Positions 8,510-18,477 of a stretch of 64,000 nt of DNA are shown piece after piece. The number at the start of each line of letters is the position of its first letter. The stretch's first letter is position 1. The notes below the pieces were generated by a model that saw only the letters and a list, made by a program, of their open reading frames with translations, was not told where the DNA came from and searched no databases. This stretch comes from Pseudomonas putida (GTDB lineage Bacteria > Pseudomonadota > Gammaproteobacteria > Pseudomonadales > Pseudomonadaceae). The DNA lies in assembly GCF_028682455.1 (NCBI RefSeq), contig NZ_JANHLD010000002.1:496001-560000 (forward strand), in the 5' to 3' direction. The translations under genes were made by a program, and so were the position numbers.

Positions 8510-9823
8510 ATGACTAAGGTTGTAAATAGACGTCACATCATCGTGGCTCTGTTGATGACGGTAATGATCATCAGTGCATTGGATAAAACGATTTTTGCCT
8601 TCGCGGGGGTGCAAATCATCGAGGAGTTGCAGCTGACGCCCGAACAGTACGGGATGGTAGGTAGCGCTTTTTTCCTGCTGTACTCCTTGAGCGGTGTCAT
8701 GGTGGGTTTTTTGGCCAATCGCATTCAGACTCGCTGGATCCTGGTAGGCATGTCATTAGTCTGGATGGCTGCACAAGCCATGGTCACTTTCAGTAGCCAG
8801 TTGGCGACCCTGATAGCCAGTCGGGTGCTGCTCGGTGCCGGAACCGGACCAGCAACAGCCGTCACCCAGCACGCTGCATTCAAATGGTACGAGCCTTCAG
8901 AACGAATGCTGCCGTCCTCGCTGATCTATACCTCGATCATGATTGGCAGTTTGATCGGCGCTTTGGTACTGCCTTTCGCCATCGAGCGACTGGGCTGGCG
9001 TATGGCCTACTTGCTACTCGCTGCTGCGGGGTTCGTGTGGATGGTGGCGTGGCTAGTGTTTGGCCGCGAAGGCGATCAACACAGTGAGGTTAATGGTACC
9101 CAGCCTGGCGCCCAAGGAGTCTCCTACCGTTGCCTGTTGTTGAATCGCACATTCATCTGCCTGACCCTTCTGGGATTTTTTTGCTACACCCCTGCAGCCC
9201 TCGGCTTCAGCTGGACGATCGTTTACCTGAACAAGGGAATGGGACTTCAGACTCAGGCACTCAGCGCCTACCTTTTGAGCATGACAAGCATGGCGATTGT
9301 CAGCGGGTTGTTGGTACCCGCTTTGGCTCAGCGCGCTTACAAACGAGGGGCCAGTATGTTTCGCGCAATGGTTGTGCCGCCGTTAGTCTGTTGTCTATCC
9401 GGGGGCGCGATGTTGGCGGCAATAGCGATCACCGATCAATCCAGTATCAAGTTGACCCTGATGTTCCTGGCCACTGTTTTACTAGCGACATTGCCACGCT
9501 TTAGCATGACCCTGATTGCGTATTTTACCCCGACGCCGCAAAGGGGATCGCTGCTGGCGGTGCACAATGCCGTGCAAACGTCAGCAGGCATCGTGACCCC
9601 CGCCTTGGTCGGGCAACTGATTGCATTGAATGGCAATGACATCGCGCATGGATTCGAAATTGCAGTCGCATGCTTTGGAATCTGTACGCTGGGTGTCGCT
9701 CTGTTAGGTTTCGTTGGTATCAATCCCCAACTGACTCGTCAGCAGTTATTGAATGACGGCAGCGAAATTGGTCAGGAATGTGTTGGTCGCCGACAACTCG
9801 CCCCTTCGCCTGAAACAAGTTGA
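8510..9823 (+). CDS. MFS transporter (12-helix carrier)
   Basis: 437 residues with about 12 hydrophobic helices, beginning with IIVALLMTVMIISALDKTIF. The loop after helix 2 (FLANRIQTRWILVG) is a variant of the MFS signature. It resembles the anion:cation symporter-like branch. CAGGAGG precedes the ATG. It follows the M20 amidohydrolase and is probably in the same transcript, which suggests uptake of that enzyme's substrate. The gene ends 62 bases before the convergent CurA-like gene. Confidence 0.85.
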   Translation: MTKVVNRRHIIVALLMTVMIISALDKTIFAFAGVQIIEELQLTPEQYGMVGSAFFLLYSLSGVMVGFLANRIQTRWILVGMSLVWMAAQAMVTFSSQLATLIASRVLLGAGTGPATAVTQHAAFKWYEPSERMLPSSLIYTSIMIGSLIGALVLPFAIERLGWRMAYLLLAAAGFVWMVAWLVFGREGDQHSEVNGTQPGAQGVSYRCLLLNRTFICLTLLGFFCYTPAALGFSWTIVYLNKGMGLQTQALSAYLLSMTSMAIVSGLLVPALAQRAYKRGASMFRAMVVPPLVCCLSGGAMLAAIAITDQSSIKLTLMFLATVLLATLPRFSMTLIAYFTPTPQRGSLLAVHNAVQTSAGIVTPALVGQLIALNGNDIAHGFEIAVACFGICTLGVALLGFVGINPQLTRQQLLNDGSEIGQECVGRRQLAPSPETS

Positions 9824-9885
9824 TCCTTCAAGGGGAAATGCGGTGACTCGCGCCGTCATCTACCGGACGACGCTGCACAGCATGA

Positions 9886-10926
9886 TCAAGGGTACGCCGC
9901 CAGCTGATGTACTTGCTGACCGATATTGCGCCCCGCTACCAGTGAATTGATAGCTTCATGCAGGTTTTCCATGCCCTGGACCACATTGTGGGACTGGATC
10001 AGCCTGCCTTGTCGATACCACTGCCCCACCTGAGCCATGAACGACGGCAGCCTGTGATAGTGCGTATGAGCCAGGAAACCTCGCACCTCAAGCTGCCGAT
10101 TAACCGCGGTCATGAGATTGGCCCCTGGCACTTCCCCCCCGCCGCTGTACTGCGCGACCTGTCCACACATCGCCACGCGAGCGAAATCGCACAACAGCGA
10201 GAAGGCCGCCTGCTGGACTGCACCGCCCACATTTTCGAAATAGCTGTTGACGCCTTTCGGACAAGCCTGTGCCAGGCGCTCTGAAAAGTCGGTAGCCTGG
10301 TAATCCACACAATCGTCGAAGCCAAACTGGTCACGGACGTATTGGCACTTCCTTGCACCGCCGGCGATTCCAACAACCCTTGCGCCCAAGGCTTTCGCGA
10401 ACTGGCCAGCAGTACTGCCCACTGCCCCTGCAGCTGCGGAAACCAGCACGGTCTCACCTGGCGCTGGTCGGCAAATGTCGGTGATACCCAGCCATGCAGT
10501 AAACCCTGTAATGCCCAGGATGCCCAGGTAGTGCATTGGGTCCACTACATCCGACTCCAGGACCTGGAGACCGACGCAACGTTCGGGATCAATGCGCTGG
10601 TAGCGTTGGCGCGTTCCCCCGAACAAACGTACCAGTGCACCTTCGCCATACTGATCAGAACGGCTACTGACAACCCGGCCGATACTCGCCGAAGCCGGCA
10701 AGCGATCCCCCGGCTTTACTGTGAATACATACCCGCTGGAGCTGTCCAGCATGGCGCGGCTTCCGGCATCGATGGTCTGGTAGATGATTTCGACCAACAT
10801 TTGGCCCGGACGCAAGTCAGGCATGGATTCCGTGGCCAACTCAAAAATGTCTGCTGGCAATACACCAGGATCCGGAACACGGTTTAGACGAACAATGGTG
10901 TTCTCAGGCATCAATGATTCGGGCAC
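9886..10926 (-). CDS. CurA-like NADP-dependent double-bond reductase (medium-chain family, zinc-free)
   Basis: 346 residues from a GTG at 10926 with GGAGG six bases upstream. It belongs to the leukotriene B4 dehydrogenase/CurA branch, which reduces alpha,beta-unsaturated ketones or enoyl groups with NADPH. The dinucleotide motif VLVSAAAGAVGSTAGQFAKA sits near residues 158-177; there are no zinc-binding cysteine clusters. The N-terminal substrate domain has the family layout (LPADIFELATESMPDLRPGQ). It is the last gene of the minus-strand transport operon, 49 bases after the MFS gene. A role in reducing an unsaturated ring or side chain would fit the neighbours. Confidence 0.85.
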   Translation of the reverse strand: MPESLMPENTIVRLNRVPDPGVLPADIFELATESMPDLRPGQMLVEIIYQTIDAGSRAMLDSSSGYVFTVKPGDRLPASASIGRVVSSRSDQYGEGALVRLFGGTRQRYQRIDPERCVGLQVLESDVVDPMHYLGILGITGFTAWLGITDICRPAPGETVLVSAAAGAVGSTAGQFAKALGARVVGIAGGARKCQYVRDQFGFDDCVDYQATDFSERLAQACPKGVNSYFENVGGAVQQAAFSLLCDFARVAMCGQVAQYSGGGEVPGANLMTAVNRQLEVRGFLAHTHYHRLPSFMAQVGQWYRQGRLIQSHNVVQGMENLHEAINSLVAGRNIGQQVHQLAAYP

Positions 10927-10975
10927 ACGGAACCTCCAACGCAGGATGGCAAGTCTTTAACTACTAGTGCTCGTT

Positions 10976-12424
10976 TTAACGCACGTGCACTTCGCCCGAG
11001 GGCTTCTCGTCAGTTTGCAGGGCATATCCTGGCGAACCTCGCCGGGGCAACGCCAGACACACTAAGAGGCATGCCACGCACAGCAAGGTAATGATGCCGA
11101 AGACAGTGGTGTAGGCCTGTTCATTAGGGAAGGTACCGGGATGCTCGCTGCTGGTAATGGTATGGGCACCAAAAACGAAGGCAACCATTTGCGCACCCAC
11201 GGCCATAAAGGTGGTTCGAATCACTTGAGTCAGACCGGTTATCTCACTGATACGCTGAGCCGGTGCGACCTCAACGATCAGGTTCGGGATTGCGCTGAAG
11301 GCAATGGCCGTACCGATCCCGTTGGCCATCACCGCCAATACCACGAACCAGATTGTGCTGTGATGAATGGTTAATGCTGCCCAGCCGCCGATCAGGAAGA
11401 ACATTGCATAGAGCATTGCCCGCCGCGCGCCATGGCGGCCAGAAATGTAACCCGCCCACGGAGAGGCCACGATTGCGACTAACGATGAAGGCAACTTGAT
11501 CATGGCGGCCATAGTGGCTGCGACACCCAGGCCGACACCCGTCCAGGCAGGCTGCTGCAGCAGCGTGAAGAGCACTTGTGCAAATTGCATGGCCCCTACC
11601 GAGATCAGTACGTAGCATAGGTTTGTCAATGCGATCTGACGATTGCGGAACAGCCGAACGTCAATGAGTGGTGTCGGGTGTCGCCATTCATATAGCCCCC
11701 AACACACCAGCAACACCAGGCTGCCGCCTCCCAGACCCAGGGTGCGGGTATCTGCCCAGCCCCAGGCCGGCGCCTTGGTGAGGGCGAACAACAAACCTGC
11801 TACTGCAGGTGCAAACATTACCCCGCCCAGTATGTCCAAGTGTTCGCCTTGTGGCTTGCGCGGCGAGGGTGGCAGTAACCACATCACCAGGACCAGCCCG
11901 ATCACTGCAGCGATAGTACTGATGTAAAAAATCCAGTGCCAGGTCAAGTAGTCAATAGCCAGCCCACCCACCACAAAACCCACGCCCGCAGCAGTTGACA
12001 TGGTCCCGGCGACAATACCGATACCCAATGGCACTTTGTCTTGAGGTAGGTTTTCGCGCACCAGGCCAAAGCATAGAGGGGTCACTGCAGCCGCAACGCC
12101 CTGCACAGCCCTCCCCAGCACGATCACCTCCAGGCTATCGGCTAGCGCGCTGATCATTGATCCTACGGCAGCCAGTACCAGCATGACGATCAAAACGCGG
12201 CTTCGCCCGTAGATGTCACCGATTCGTCCACAAATGGCCGCTGCGGCTGCCGCCATCAACAGATAGGCAGTGATGACCCACCCTACCAATCCGGGGTCGT
12301 TGAACATCTTGTAAAACGTTGGCAGTGCTGCAAAAGCCATGCTGACTTCGAACGCTGAAGCTATTTCGGCCAGCATCAGTGCAGCGATCACACGCTTCCA
12401 GCCTCTATTGTGCTGTGCACCCAT
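10976..12424 (-). CDS. MFS transporter, DHA2-like (about 14 helices)
   Basis: 482 residues. GAGGAG precedes the ATG. The sequence has the motif GRIGDIYGRSRVLI after helix 2 and GRAVQGVAAAVTPLCFGLV in helix 4, as in DHA2 drug:proton antiporters of the EmrB/QacA type; no companion HlyD is adjacent. It begins 12 bases after the RND gene stop, so the two are co-transcribed. Within this operon it could export or import the catabolic substrate or a toxic intermediate. Confidence 0.88.
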   Translation of the reverse strand: MGAQHNRGWKRVIAALMLAEIASAFEVSMAFAALPTFYKMFNDPGLVGWVITAYLLMAAAAAAICGRIGDIYGRSRVLIVMLVLAAVGSMISALADSLEVIVLGRAVQGVAAAVTPLCFGLVRENLPQDKVPLGIGIVAGTMSTAAGVGFVVGGLAIDYLTWHWIFYISTIAAVIGLVLVMWLLPPSPRKPQGEHLDILGGVMFAPAVAGLLFALTKAPAWGWADTRTLGLGGGSLVLLVCWGLYEWRHPTPLIDVRLFRNRQIALTNLCYVLISVGAMQFAQVLFTLLQQPAWTGVGLGVAATMAAMIKLPSSLVAIVASPWAGYISGRHGARRAMLYAMFFLIGGWAALTIHHSTIWFVVLAVMANGIGTAIAFSAIPNLIVEVAPAQRISEITGLTQVIRTTFMAVGAQMVAFVFGAHTITSSEHPGTFPNEQAYTTVFGIITLLCVACLLVCLALPRRGSPGYALQTDEKPSGEVHVR

Positions 12425-12436
12425 GGTCGTGACTCC

Positions 12437-14980
12437 TCAGGCCCGCGAGGCCAACGGTTGTTCTGGCTGATCGACATAGACATCGGTTGATGATCCGGCA
12501 CGGTGTAGCTGCGTTACTTGGACTGCCCCTTCGGCATCCTGTGACTGGCGCAACTCTTTGCCGACGTCACGAAGCAAGAAATATGACAACGCTGGGATCA
12601 AAGTCAGTGCACCGAGCATGTTCCACAGGAACATGAAGGTCAGCAGGATGCCCATGTCGGCCTGAAACTTGATCGGTGACCATGCCCAGGTGATCACGCC
12701 AGCAGCCATCGTCACCCCAATCAGCGCTACCACACGCCCGGTGAAATTCAGGGCTAACCCATAGGCTTCGGTGAGCGGTACGCCACGGCGCTGGGCAGCC
12801 AGTTGCACGCTTAACAAGTACAACGCGTAGTCCACACCGACCCCTACGCCCAAGGCGATAACTGGCAGGGTCGCCACTTTGACACCGATACCCAGCATCA
12901 CCATCAATGTTTCACACAGGAATGAGGTGATCACCAGAGGAACCATGGCTACGATAACGGCCCTCCAACTGCGGAAGGTAATCAGACACAACACCACGAC
13001 AGCGGCATAGAGCAGACCGAGGATCCGGTAGTTGGCCTGCTTGACCACAATGTTGGTGGCGGCTTCGATACCGGCAGGACCAGCTGCCAGCAAGAACTGA
13101 CGATCGGCGGTATTGTGCTTGGCGGCAAAGGCCTCGGTGGTTTTCACGACGGCATCGAGGGTGTCGGCGCTGTGATCTTTCAGATAGGCAATCACAGGCG
13201 CGACGCTGCCGTTGGGATTCATCAGCTCAGGGTTTCCGACCAGCAAATTCTGCGTGACGTTACCGAAGGTTTGCTCGTTACGTGGGATAGTTGCCCACTT
13301 GGGGTTGCCTTCGAATGAGCCCGAGGCCACCTGTCGAATACCGCCAGCTACCGACGAGGTCATCAGCACCTGGGGTAGTTGATCCAATTCCCAGGCCAGA
13401 CGGTCCTGCTCCACCAGCGATTCATACTTACGCATTCCATCTTTGCTGGTCTTGACGATCACCGCGAACTGGTCACTGGAGAGGCCATAATGTTCATTGA
13501 TGTAGGCCACATCACGGTTGTAGCGAGAATCCGGACGTAGCTCCGGTGCCCCGGGGTCCAAATCGCCCATCTTCAAGCTGGTCAAGCTGATAGCGGCCGC
13601 GACACCGCCGACAACAACGGCGCCAATCACCAGCGGTAGTGCAAAGCGCCGCTCGGTGCATCGCAGCAAAAACCCAAAGGCGCCAGCCCTGCCGTCACCT
13701 CGCTCACGCAGACTACGCAAGGCGGCTTTTTCGCTGACCCCTGTGTAAGACAGTGCAACTGGAATGAAGAACAACTTGGTAAAGATCAACACCATGACGC
13801 CCAAGCTGGTAGTCATGGCCAGGTCGCGAATAACGGGGATATCGATGATCATCAAAACCGCGAAGCCCACCACGTTGGTGATCAACGCTGTAAGCCCGGC
13901 GAGGAACAAACGTCGGAAGGTATAGCGTGCGGCAACGTACTTGTGTGTGCCGCGCCCAACATCCTGCATGATGCCGTTCATCTTCTGCGCGCCATGAGAC
14001 AAACCAATGGCGAAGATCAGGAACGGCACCAGGATCGAGTAAGGGTTCAAGTCGTAGCCCAACAGCTGCAACAAGCCAAGTAGCCAGACAACCCCTATAC
14101 CGGCGGTAACTACCAATAACAGGGTGCTGCGCAAGTCACGGGTATAGAGGTAGATGACAAGCGTCGCGATCGCAGCCGAGATGGCAAAAAAGAACATCAC
14201 CTGGACCAAGCCATCGATGAGATCACCGACCAGCTTGGCAAACCCGATGATGTGGATCTTATAGGGACCACCTTGTGGTAGCTGGTTAACTTGATGTTCG
14301 ACGTTCGCAGCGTACTGGAACTTGTCGCGCACTTCATTTTCCAGCAAGGTCGACAAAACACGGTAGTCCAGCGGTGCACCTGTCTCAGGCAAGGTATCGA
14401 GAAGTGGCACGAAGATCATGCTGGACTTGAAGTCCTTGCCTACCAAGTTGCCGCGCAGGTTCGCTCGCATCACGTTCTGTTTGAATGTCTCCAGCGATGC
14501 AGGCGATGCGTCGTAATTGAACGGCATCACTGGCCCACCACTGAATCCTTCTTCGGTCACTTCGGTCCAGCGCACAATCGGTGTCCACAAGGAACGAATG
14601 AACGCACGGTCCACACCCGGGGTAAGAAAGAGCTTGTCGTTGATCTGCCTTACGACATCCAGATAGTGCTTGTCGAAAATATCGCCTTGTTCTGTCTGCA
14701 CGACGATGCGCAACGAATTACCCAATCCCTTGAGTTCGGACTTGTTGGCGAAATAGTTCTGAATGTAGGGGTGTGACTGCGGAATCATGTCATCGAAACG
14801 CGCCTGTACAGCCAAGCGCGTGGCGTGAAAACCCAACACCAGCGTTACAGCAACGACCAGTAGGATCACCCAGATTCGATGGTTGAATATCAGCCGCTCC
14901 AGCCAGTTGCCGGATTGTTGGTCGAAATCCTTGAGTTCTCGCACCACAGGCAGGCGCAGTTCTTCGGTGTTGACAGCCAT
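12437..14980 (-). CDS. RND/MMPL-family exporter (HAE3-like)
   Basis: 847 residues, inner-membrane protein with about 12 helices. The first helix is near residues 34-52 (VILLVVAVTLVLGFHATRLA) followed by a large periplasmic domain. A second half repeats the plan, with helix and loop around residues 430-450. Motifs such as GIGVVWLLGLLQLLGYDLNP and ALGVGVGVDYALYLL are typical of MMPL domains. GGAGC precedes the ATG. It is encoded between YCF48-like and MFS genes and downstream of a DUF1302 protein. This set recurs in pseudomonads and other proteobacteria that grow on hydrophobic compounds, and probably moves lipophilic molecules across the envelope. Confidence 0.9.
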   Translation of the reverse strand: MAVNTEELRLPVVRELKDFDQQSGNWLERLIFNHRIWVILLVVAVTLVLGFHATRLAVQARFDDMIPQSHPYIQNYFANKSELKGLGNSLRIVVQTEQGDIFDKHYLDVVRQINDKLFLTPGVDRAFIRSLWTPIVRWTEVTEEGFSGGPVMPFNYDASPASLETFKQNVMRANLRGNLVGKDFKSSMIFVPLLDTLPETGAPLDYRVLSTLLENEVRDKFQYAANVEHQVNQLPQGGPYKIHIIGFAKLVGDLIDGLVQVMFFFAISAAIATLVIYLYTRDLRSTLLLVVTAGIGVVWLLGLLQLLGYDLNPYSILVPFLIFAIGLSHGAQKMNGIMQDVGRGTHKYVAARYTFRRLFLAGLTALITNVVGFAVLMIIDIPVIRDLAMTTSLGVMVLIFTKLFFIPVALSYTGVSEKAALRSLRERGDGRAGAFGFLLRCTERRFALPLVIGAVVVGGVAAAISLTSLKMGDLDPGAPELRPDSRYNRDVAYINEHYGLSSDQFAVIVKTSKDGMRKYESLVEQDRLAWELDQLPQVLMTSSVAGGIRQVASGSFEGNPKWATIPRNEQTFGNVTQNLLVGNPELMNPNGSVAPVIAYLKDHSADTLDAVVKTTEAFAAKHNTADRQFLLAAGPAGIEAATNIVVKQANYRILGLLYAAVVVLCLITFRSWRAVIVAMVPLVITSFLCETLMVMLGIGVKVATLPVIALGVGVGVDYALYLLSVQLAAQRRGVPLTEAYGLALNFTGRVVALIGVTMAAGVITWAWSPIKFQADMGILLTFMFLWNMLGALTLIPALSYFLLRDVGKELRQSQDAEGAVQVTQLHRAGSSTDVYVDQPEQPLASRA

Positions 14981-15009
14981 GATTGCTCCAATTCAGTCAG
15001 ACGGGTGGC

Positions 15010-16095
15010 TCAGCTGCCGGATGCCGGTAAAGGCTCGACCTGGACTCCGTTGCTTCCAATCAATGCCACGTGGCCAGCGTCAAGAACCTCGACACCGGCC
15101 AGCGGGGTACTGCGCGAAATCGTTACTGGGACAAACTGTTTGCCGCTCGGGTCTGCAACCAGCATCTGCCCTCCTTGGCTGACCAAGGCAATACGCCCGT
15201 CCGCAAGCACTGCACTACCCGTTAGCGCATTGCTTATGCCGGTATCAACTTTTTCCCAACTATGCCCCTTATCAAGGCTGCGATAGACCGTGCCACGCAA
15301 ACCATAGGCAAGTACGACGTTATCGTTGCCGACCACACCGAAAAAGGTGCCTCTGTAGCCAGTGTTAGAGGGAACGAATCGCTCACCTTCACGACGAAAG
15401 ACTGTTCCGCGCTCGGAAGCGATATATAGGTCTCCTGCGATCTGGGAGATCGCCCCCAAGTGCAGGCTGTCAGGGTTATCGACTTGCTCAAGAATGGGCG
15501 TCCAATTCACGCCGCTGTCATCGGTGCGCATAATCAGGTTGAATGCGCCAACGACGTAGCCAATCCGGTCGTTTTCGAACCACACATCAAGCCACGGCTG
15601 CTCTGGTCCCGTGCCGTAATTGAGTTGGGTCTGATCCAGCAGGCCTTGGTAGATCGACTTGGTGTCTTCATTGGCCTGGGCGAGACGTTGTTGGTAATAG
15701 CTGGCCATGCTCCTACCGGTACTGAAGCCATCTTGTTGCTTGACCCAGTTCTGACCACCGTCCTCACTGTGAAGAATCACACCGCTATGCCCTACTGCCC
15801 AGCCGTGCTGTGGGCTGGGGAAATTCACCGCAGTCAGGTCGACACCTACCGGCACGCGGGCCTGTTGCCAACTGATTCCTTGATCGTCGGAATACAGAAT
15901 ATGTCCCCGCCAACCTACTGCCACCAATCGTTGGCCGGCGTGGGCAATGCCGACCAACTGGGTTGAATTCGCCAACGTGCTTGTTAATGACGGAACTTCG
16001 AGGGGATCGACTGTGACAGGGTCAGCAGCGAAAGGCATATGGCCGATCAACAGCGTCGACCAGGCAATACACCAACCTAACCATTGTTTTTTCAT
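15010..16095 (-). CDS. YCF48/BNR-repeat periplasmic protein (HCF136-like beta-propeller)
   Basis: 361 residues with a Sec signal peptide (GWCIAWSTLLIGHMPFAA). Several Asp-box repeats are visible: YSDDQGISW, HSEDGGQNW, RTDDSGVNW and RSLDKGHSW. These build a sialidase-like beta-propeller of the kind called photosystem II stability factor in plants. In bacteria such proteins lie next to MMPL exporters and DUF1302 proteins, as here. The partner role is unproven; it may assemble or gate the envelope transport complex. It starts about 103 bases after the DUF1302 gene. Confidence 0.88.
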   Translation of the reverse strand: MKKQWLGWCIAWSTLLIGHMPFAADPVTVDPLEVPSLTSTLANSTQLVGIAHAGQRLVAVGWRGHILYSDDQGISWQQARVPVGVDLTAVNFPSPQHGWAVGHSGVILHSEDGGQNWVKQQDGFSTGRSMASYYQQRLAQANEDTKSIYQGLLDQTQLNYGTGPEQPWLDVWFENDRIGYVVGAFNLIMRTDDSGVNWTPILEQVDNPDSLHLGAISQIAGDLYIASERGTVFRREGERFVPSNTGYRGTFFGVVGNDNVVLAYGLRGTVYRSLDKGHSWEKVDTGISNALTGSAVLADGRIALVSQGGQMLVADPSGKQFVPVTISRSTPLAGVEVLDAGHVALIGSNGVQVEPLPASGS

Positions 16096-16198
16096 GTCGA
16101 ACCCACCTCTACCGTTATTATTTTTATCGTGCCGGGTGACCCAGCGGCTATCACGTCAAGGGGACGGCCGCGCCGCCCCTTGTGCGCTTCGCAACAAA

Positions 16199-17845
16199 TC
16201 AGAATGAAGTTTTGAGGGTCAAGGTCACGCGACCACGGTCAGTTGTCTGCCACGCGCCGGCACCGGTATAGCCCGTACCATTGCGCACGATGTTCGCCGA
16301 GGAATCTGCCCAGACGAGCGATGCTGTGACTTGTCTGCGGATATCAGCCTCGATGCCTGCCGAATAGGTGTACAACCCCTCGCTCGTGCCGCCAAAATCC
16401 GCGGTGTTACCGTGAAGACCACCGCCCAACGTCAAAGGAATACCCAGGTCGACTCCCGGGAACGCCTGCAGATACTGGGGTTTGACTGAGATGTTGAAAC
16501 CTACTGCATCACGAGTTGCGCACCCGGCCTTCTTACCCAGCGGGCATCCCACGGTATCCTCGCCGTTGAAGAGGTTTTCATTGTCGGTAACTTTGTCCAG
16601 GTAGTCGTAGGTCAGCTCGGCCGTGAACGTGCCGGTGTCCCACAGTGGCGTGTTTGGTAGCGAAACAATGGTGTTGACCAACGCATGCCAAGTGTTGCCG
16701 CGCGCACCTTCATCGCCTGGAGCCAGACCTATTGAGCTCAACCCCGCGTTTCTCCTGGTCATGATCTCTGCACCGACGGCATAGGTACCAATGGTCGTGT
16801 CCATACTCAGGCCAATCAGCTTTGTGTCGCGGGGGAAGACGGCGCGCAGGTGGGTGGGGGCGTTGGGGTCACGCATTACCCAGAAGCCGTTCTTCTCATC
16901 GAACTCACGATAGTACAGGCCGAACGTGGTGGCATTAAGCTCCGGAACAGTCCATTTGGTGCTTACGCCCCAGTTTCCGCGTTTTTTGCTAGGTTCCAGA
17001 GGGTCGTCGACCCGGAAGTTTGCTGTAGGACCTACGCCGCCGAGACGATCAGGACCATCAAGCAGGAAGTCTGCCGATCCCAGGAAAGTTCCACCCTCAG
17101 GGACGCGAATATGGTCCCAGTCCAGGTAGTACTGGCCGGCGAATGAGATGTTATCGGTGACCTGGGTCTGGAACGACACCTGATTGAGCGGAAGGAACGT
17201 TTCACGCGTCTCGGTGCCTGGGGTCGCCGCGCTTTTCTTGGCATCAATCGGGTGCTGGCTATAAGCGATGCCACCCTGGGAGAACAGTGAAGTGCCCCAA
17301 TACACAACATGGCGCCCGTACTTGATGTTGATCGGTCGCTCCGCAACCGTCAGGTTTGTATAGACAAAGGCATCGAGTAGCTCACCTGAGAAACCGTTGT
17401 AGTAGCGCTTCGTGTACGACGAGTATTTGTTGTTGTCGTAGCTGGAAACGCCAGGCAGATCCGGGTTGCTCTTGACGTCATCATCGTCATACGCCTGGTC
17501 ATACCAGGCCGTTCCCGAAGTGCGCAGGCCAAACTGATTCTGCCAATCCAACTCAAACTCGGACAATAGATCGATGCGGTTGGTAACGACATCACCCTTG
17601 TCAAATTTGAAGTCACCGTCGTCGGCAGTGGCAGTGTTGGCGATTCGCCGATCACGTCCATCGACCCGGTAACCCAGGTTGTAGCGCAAAGTATTGTCGA
17701 AGCGAGCACTGAGGCCATCGATGCCCGTATTTATGTCCATGGCTTGCGCAGGGGTCAGCACCCCCACCGCAAGCACCACGCCGGCTGCCTGAAACGCGTC
17801 CCGGTAGCCTCTGCCGAATACGGCTGGCAGCTTGCTTGCACTCAT
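16199..17845 (-). CDS. DUF1302 outer-membrane protein
   Basis: 548 residues from the ATG at 17845, which has GGAGG six bases upstream; an ATG at 17857 is in frame but lacks a site. The signal peptide ends at an AQA|MD-like junction near residue 35. The body is rich in alternating strands and aromatic residues and ends in TLTLKTSF, the terminal Phe pattern of outer-membrane beta-barrels. DUF1302 proteins accompany DUF1329, YCF48 and MMPL proteins in degraders of hydrophobic compounds; a DUF1329 gene is not present in the window. It is the first gene of the operon, with an operator-like motif about 100 bases upstream. Confidence 0.9.
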   Translation of the reverse strand: MSASKLPAVFGRGYRDAFQAAGVVLAVGVLTPAQAMDINTGIDGLSARFDNTLRYNLGYRVDGRDRRIANTATADDGDFKFDKGDVVTNRIDLLSEFELDWQNQFGLRTSGTAWYDQAYDDDDVKSNPDLPGVSSYDNNKYSSYTKRYYNGFSGELLDAFVYTNLTVAERPINIKYGRHVVYWGTSLFSQGGIAYSQHPIDAKKSAATPGTETRETFLPLNQVSFQTQVTDNISFAGQYYLDWDHIRVPEGGTFLGSADFLLDGPDRLGGVGPTANFRVDDPLEPSKKRGNWGVSTKWTVPELNATTFGLYYREFDEKNGFWVMRDPNAPTHLRAVFPRDTKLIGLSMDTTIGTYAVGAEIMTRRNAGLSSIGLAPGDEGARGNTWHALVNTIVSLPNTPLWDTGTFTAELTYDYLDKVTDNENLFNGEDTVGCPLGKKAGCATRDAVGFNISVKPQYLQAFPGVDLGIPLTLGGGLHGNTADFGGTSEGLYTYSAGIEADIRRQVTASLVWADSSANIVRNGTGYTGAGAWQTTDRGRVTLTLKTSF

Positions 17846-17941
17846 TTGAACCTCCAAACACTGTTGTTGATGTTGTTATGCGGAGTGTTTTTCTAGTTGA
17901 GCTACTGCGAATCAGGTCAGGTCCCTTCCCGCCCTATCGTG

Positions 17942-17972
17942 TTAATCATCCTAATCCTATAAATGATTAGGC
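17942..17972. promoter_or_regulatory. Operator-like motif, site 2 (before the DUF1302 operon)
   Basis: CCTAATC (17950-17956) and GATTAGG (17965-17971) form a 7-bp inverted repeat around CTATAAAT, preceded by TTAATCAT. The core AAATGATTA is related to the ATATGATTA of the other sites, but this copy is among the more divergent. Confidence 0.5.
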
Positions 17973-17974
17973 GT

Positions 17975-18385
17975 CAACGTGACGAAGTGCTTTTTTCCAA
18001 AACGCAGGGCGGGAAGGCATTGCTCCAACTGGCTTCGCTTTTATTGAGAGGGGTAAGCAAGACACGCTCGCGCTGATGGAGGCATAGGTAGGAAGAACGG
18101 CAGTTTCGCTGCGCTAGCGGTTTACGCAAGTAGCCTGGGCTCAGGTTGCAGCCATAAGTGCGCAAGCTTTCTGGAGGGGCATATAGAAGGCGTGATGATC
18201 GCGAGGACGGCATCTGAAATTAATAGCAATCAGCTTTCTATGTGCGTGCGACGCCGCCCAGCCTCACGCCTGAAACTCTAAATTTGTTTTCTGCCGTTTT
18301 TTTGCCGGCCAGTGAGTACTCGCTCGAAGAGCCCGTATTACGGGAGCTGTAGACGTTTTCAAAAAAATGAGCACGGTAAACAATT
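17975..18385. other. Intergenic spacer between divergent operons
   Basis: About 400 bases between operator-like sites 2 and 3. Open frames exist on both strands (for example 17974-18213 minus), but they have no ribosome sites or recognisable products. I see nothing further in it; remnants of an older gene are possible. Confidence 0.4.
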
Positions 18386-18387
18386 TG

Positions 18388-18420
18388 CTTAATCATACAG
18401 CTCATTGATATGATAATTTC
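18388..18420. promoter_or_regulatory. Operator-like motif, site 3 (before the acyl-CoA ligase operon)
   Basis: TTAATCATACAGC (from about 18389), then TCATTGATATGATAATTTC, ending 57 bases before the ATG at 18478. It shares ATTGATATGAT with site 8. Confidence 0.55.
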
Positions 18421-18477
18421 ATCCTCACTTGCCATGCCCTGATCGGGGCGAGTGGACCACAACACGAGAGCACGCTT

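Noticed and set aside
17974..18213. Open frame in the spacer before the ligase operon
   Set aside because: No ribosome site, no family resemblance and overlap with a probable operator region.
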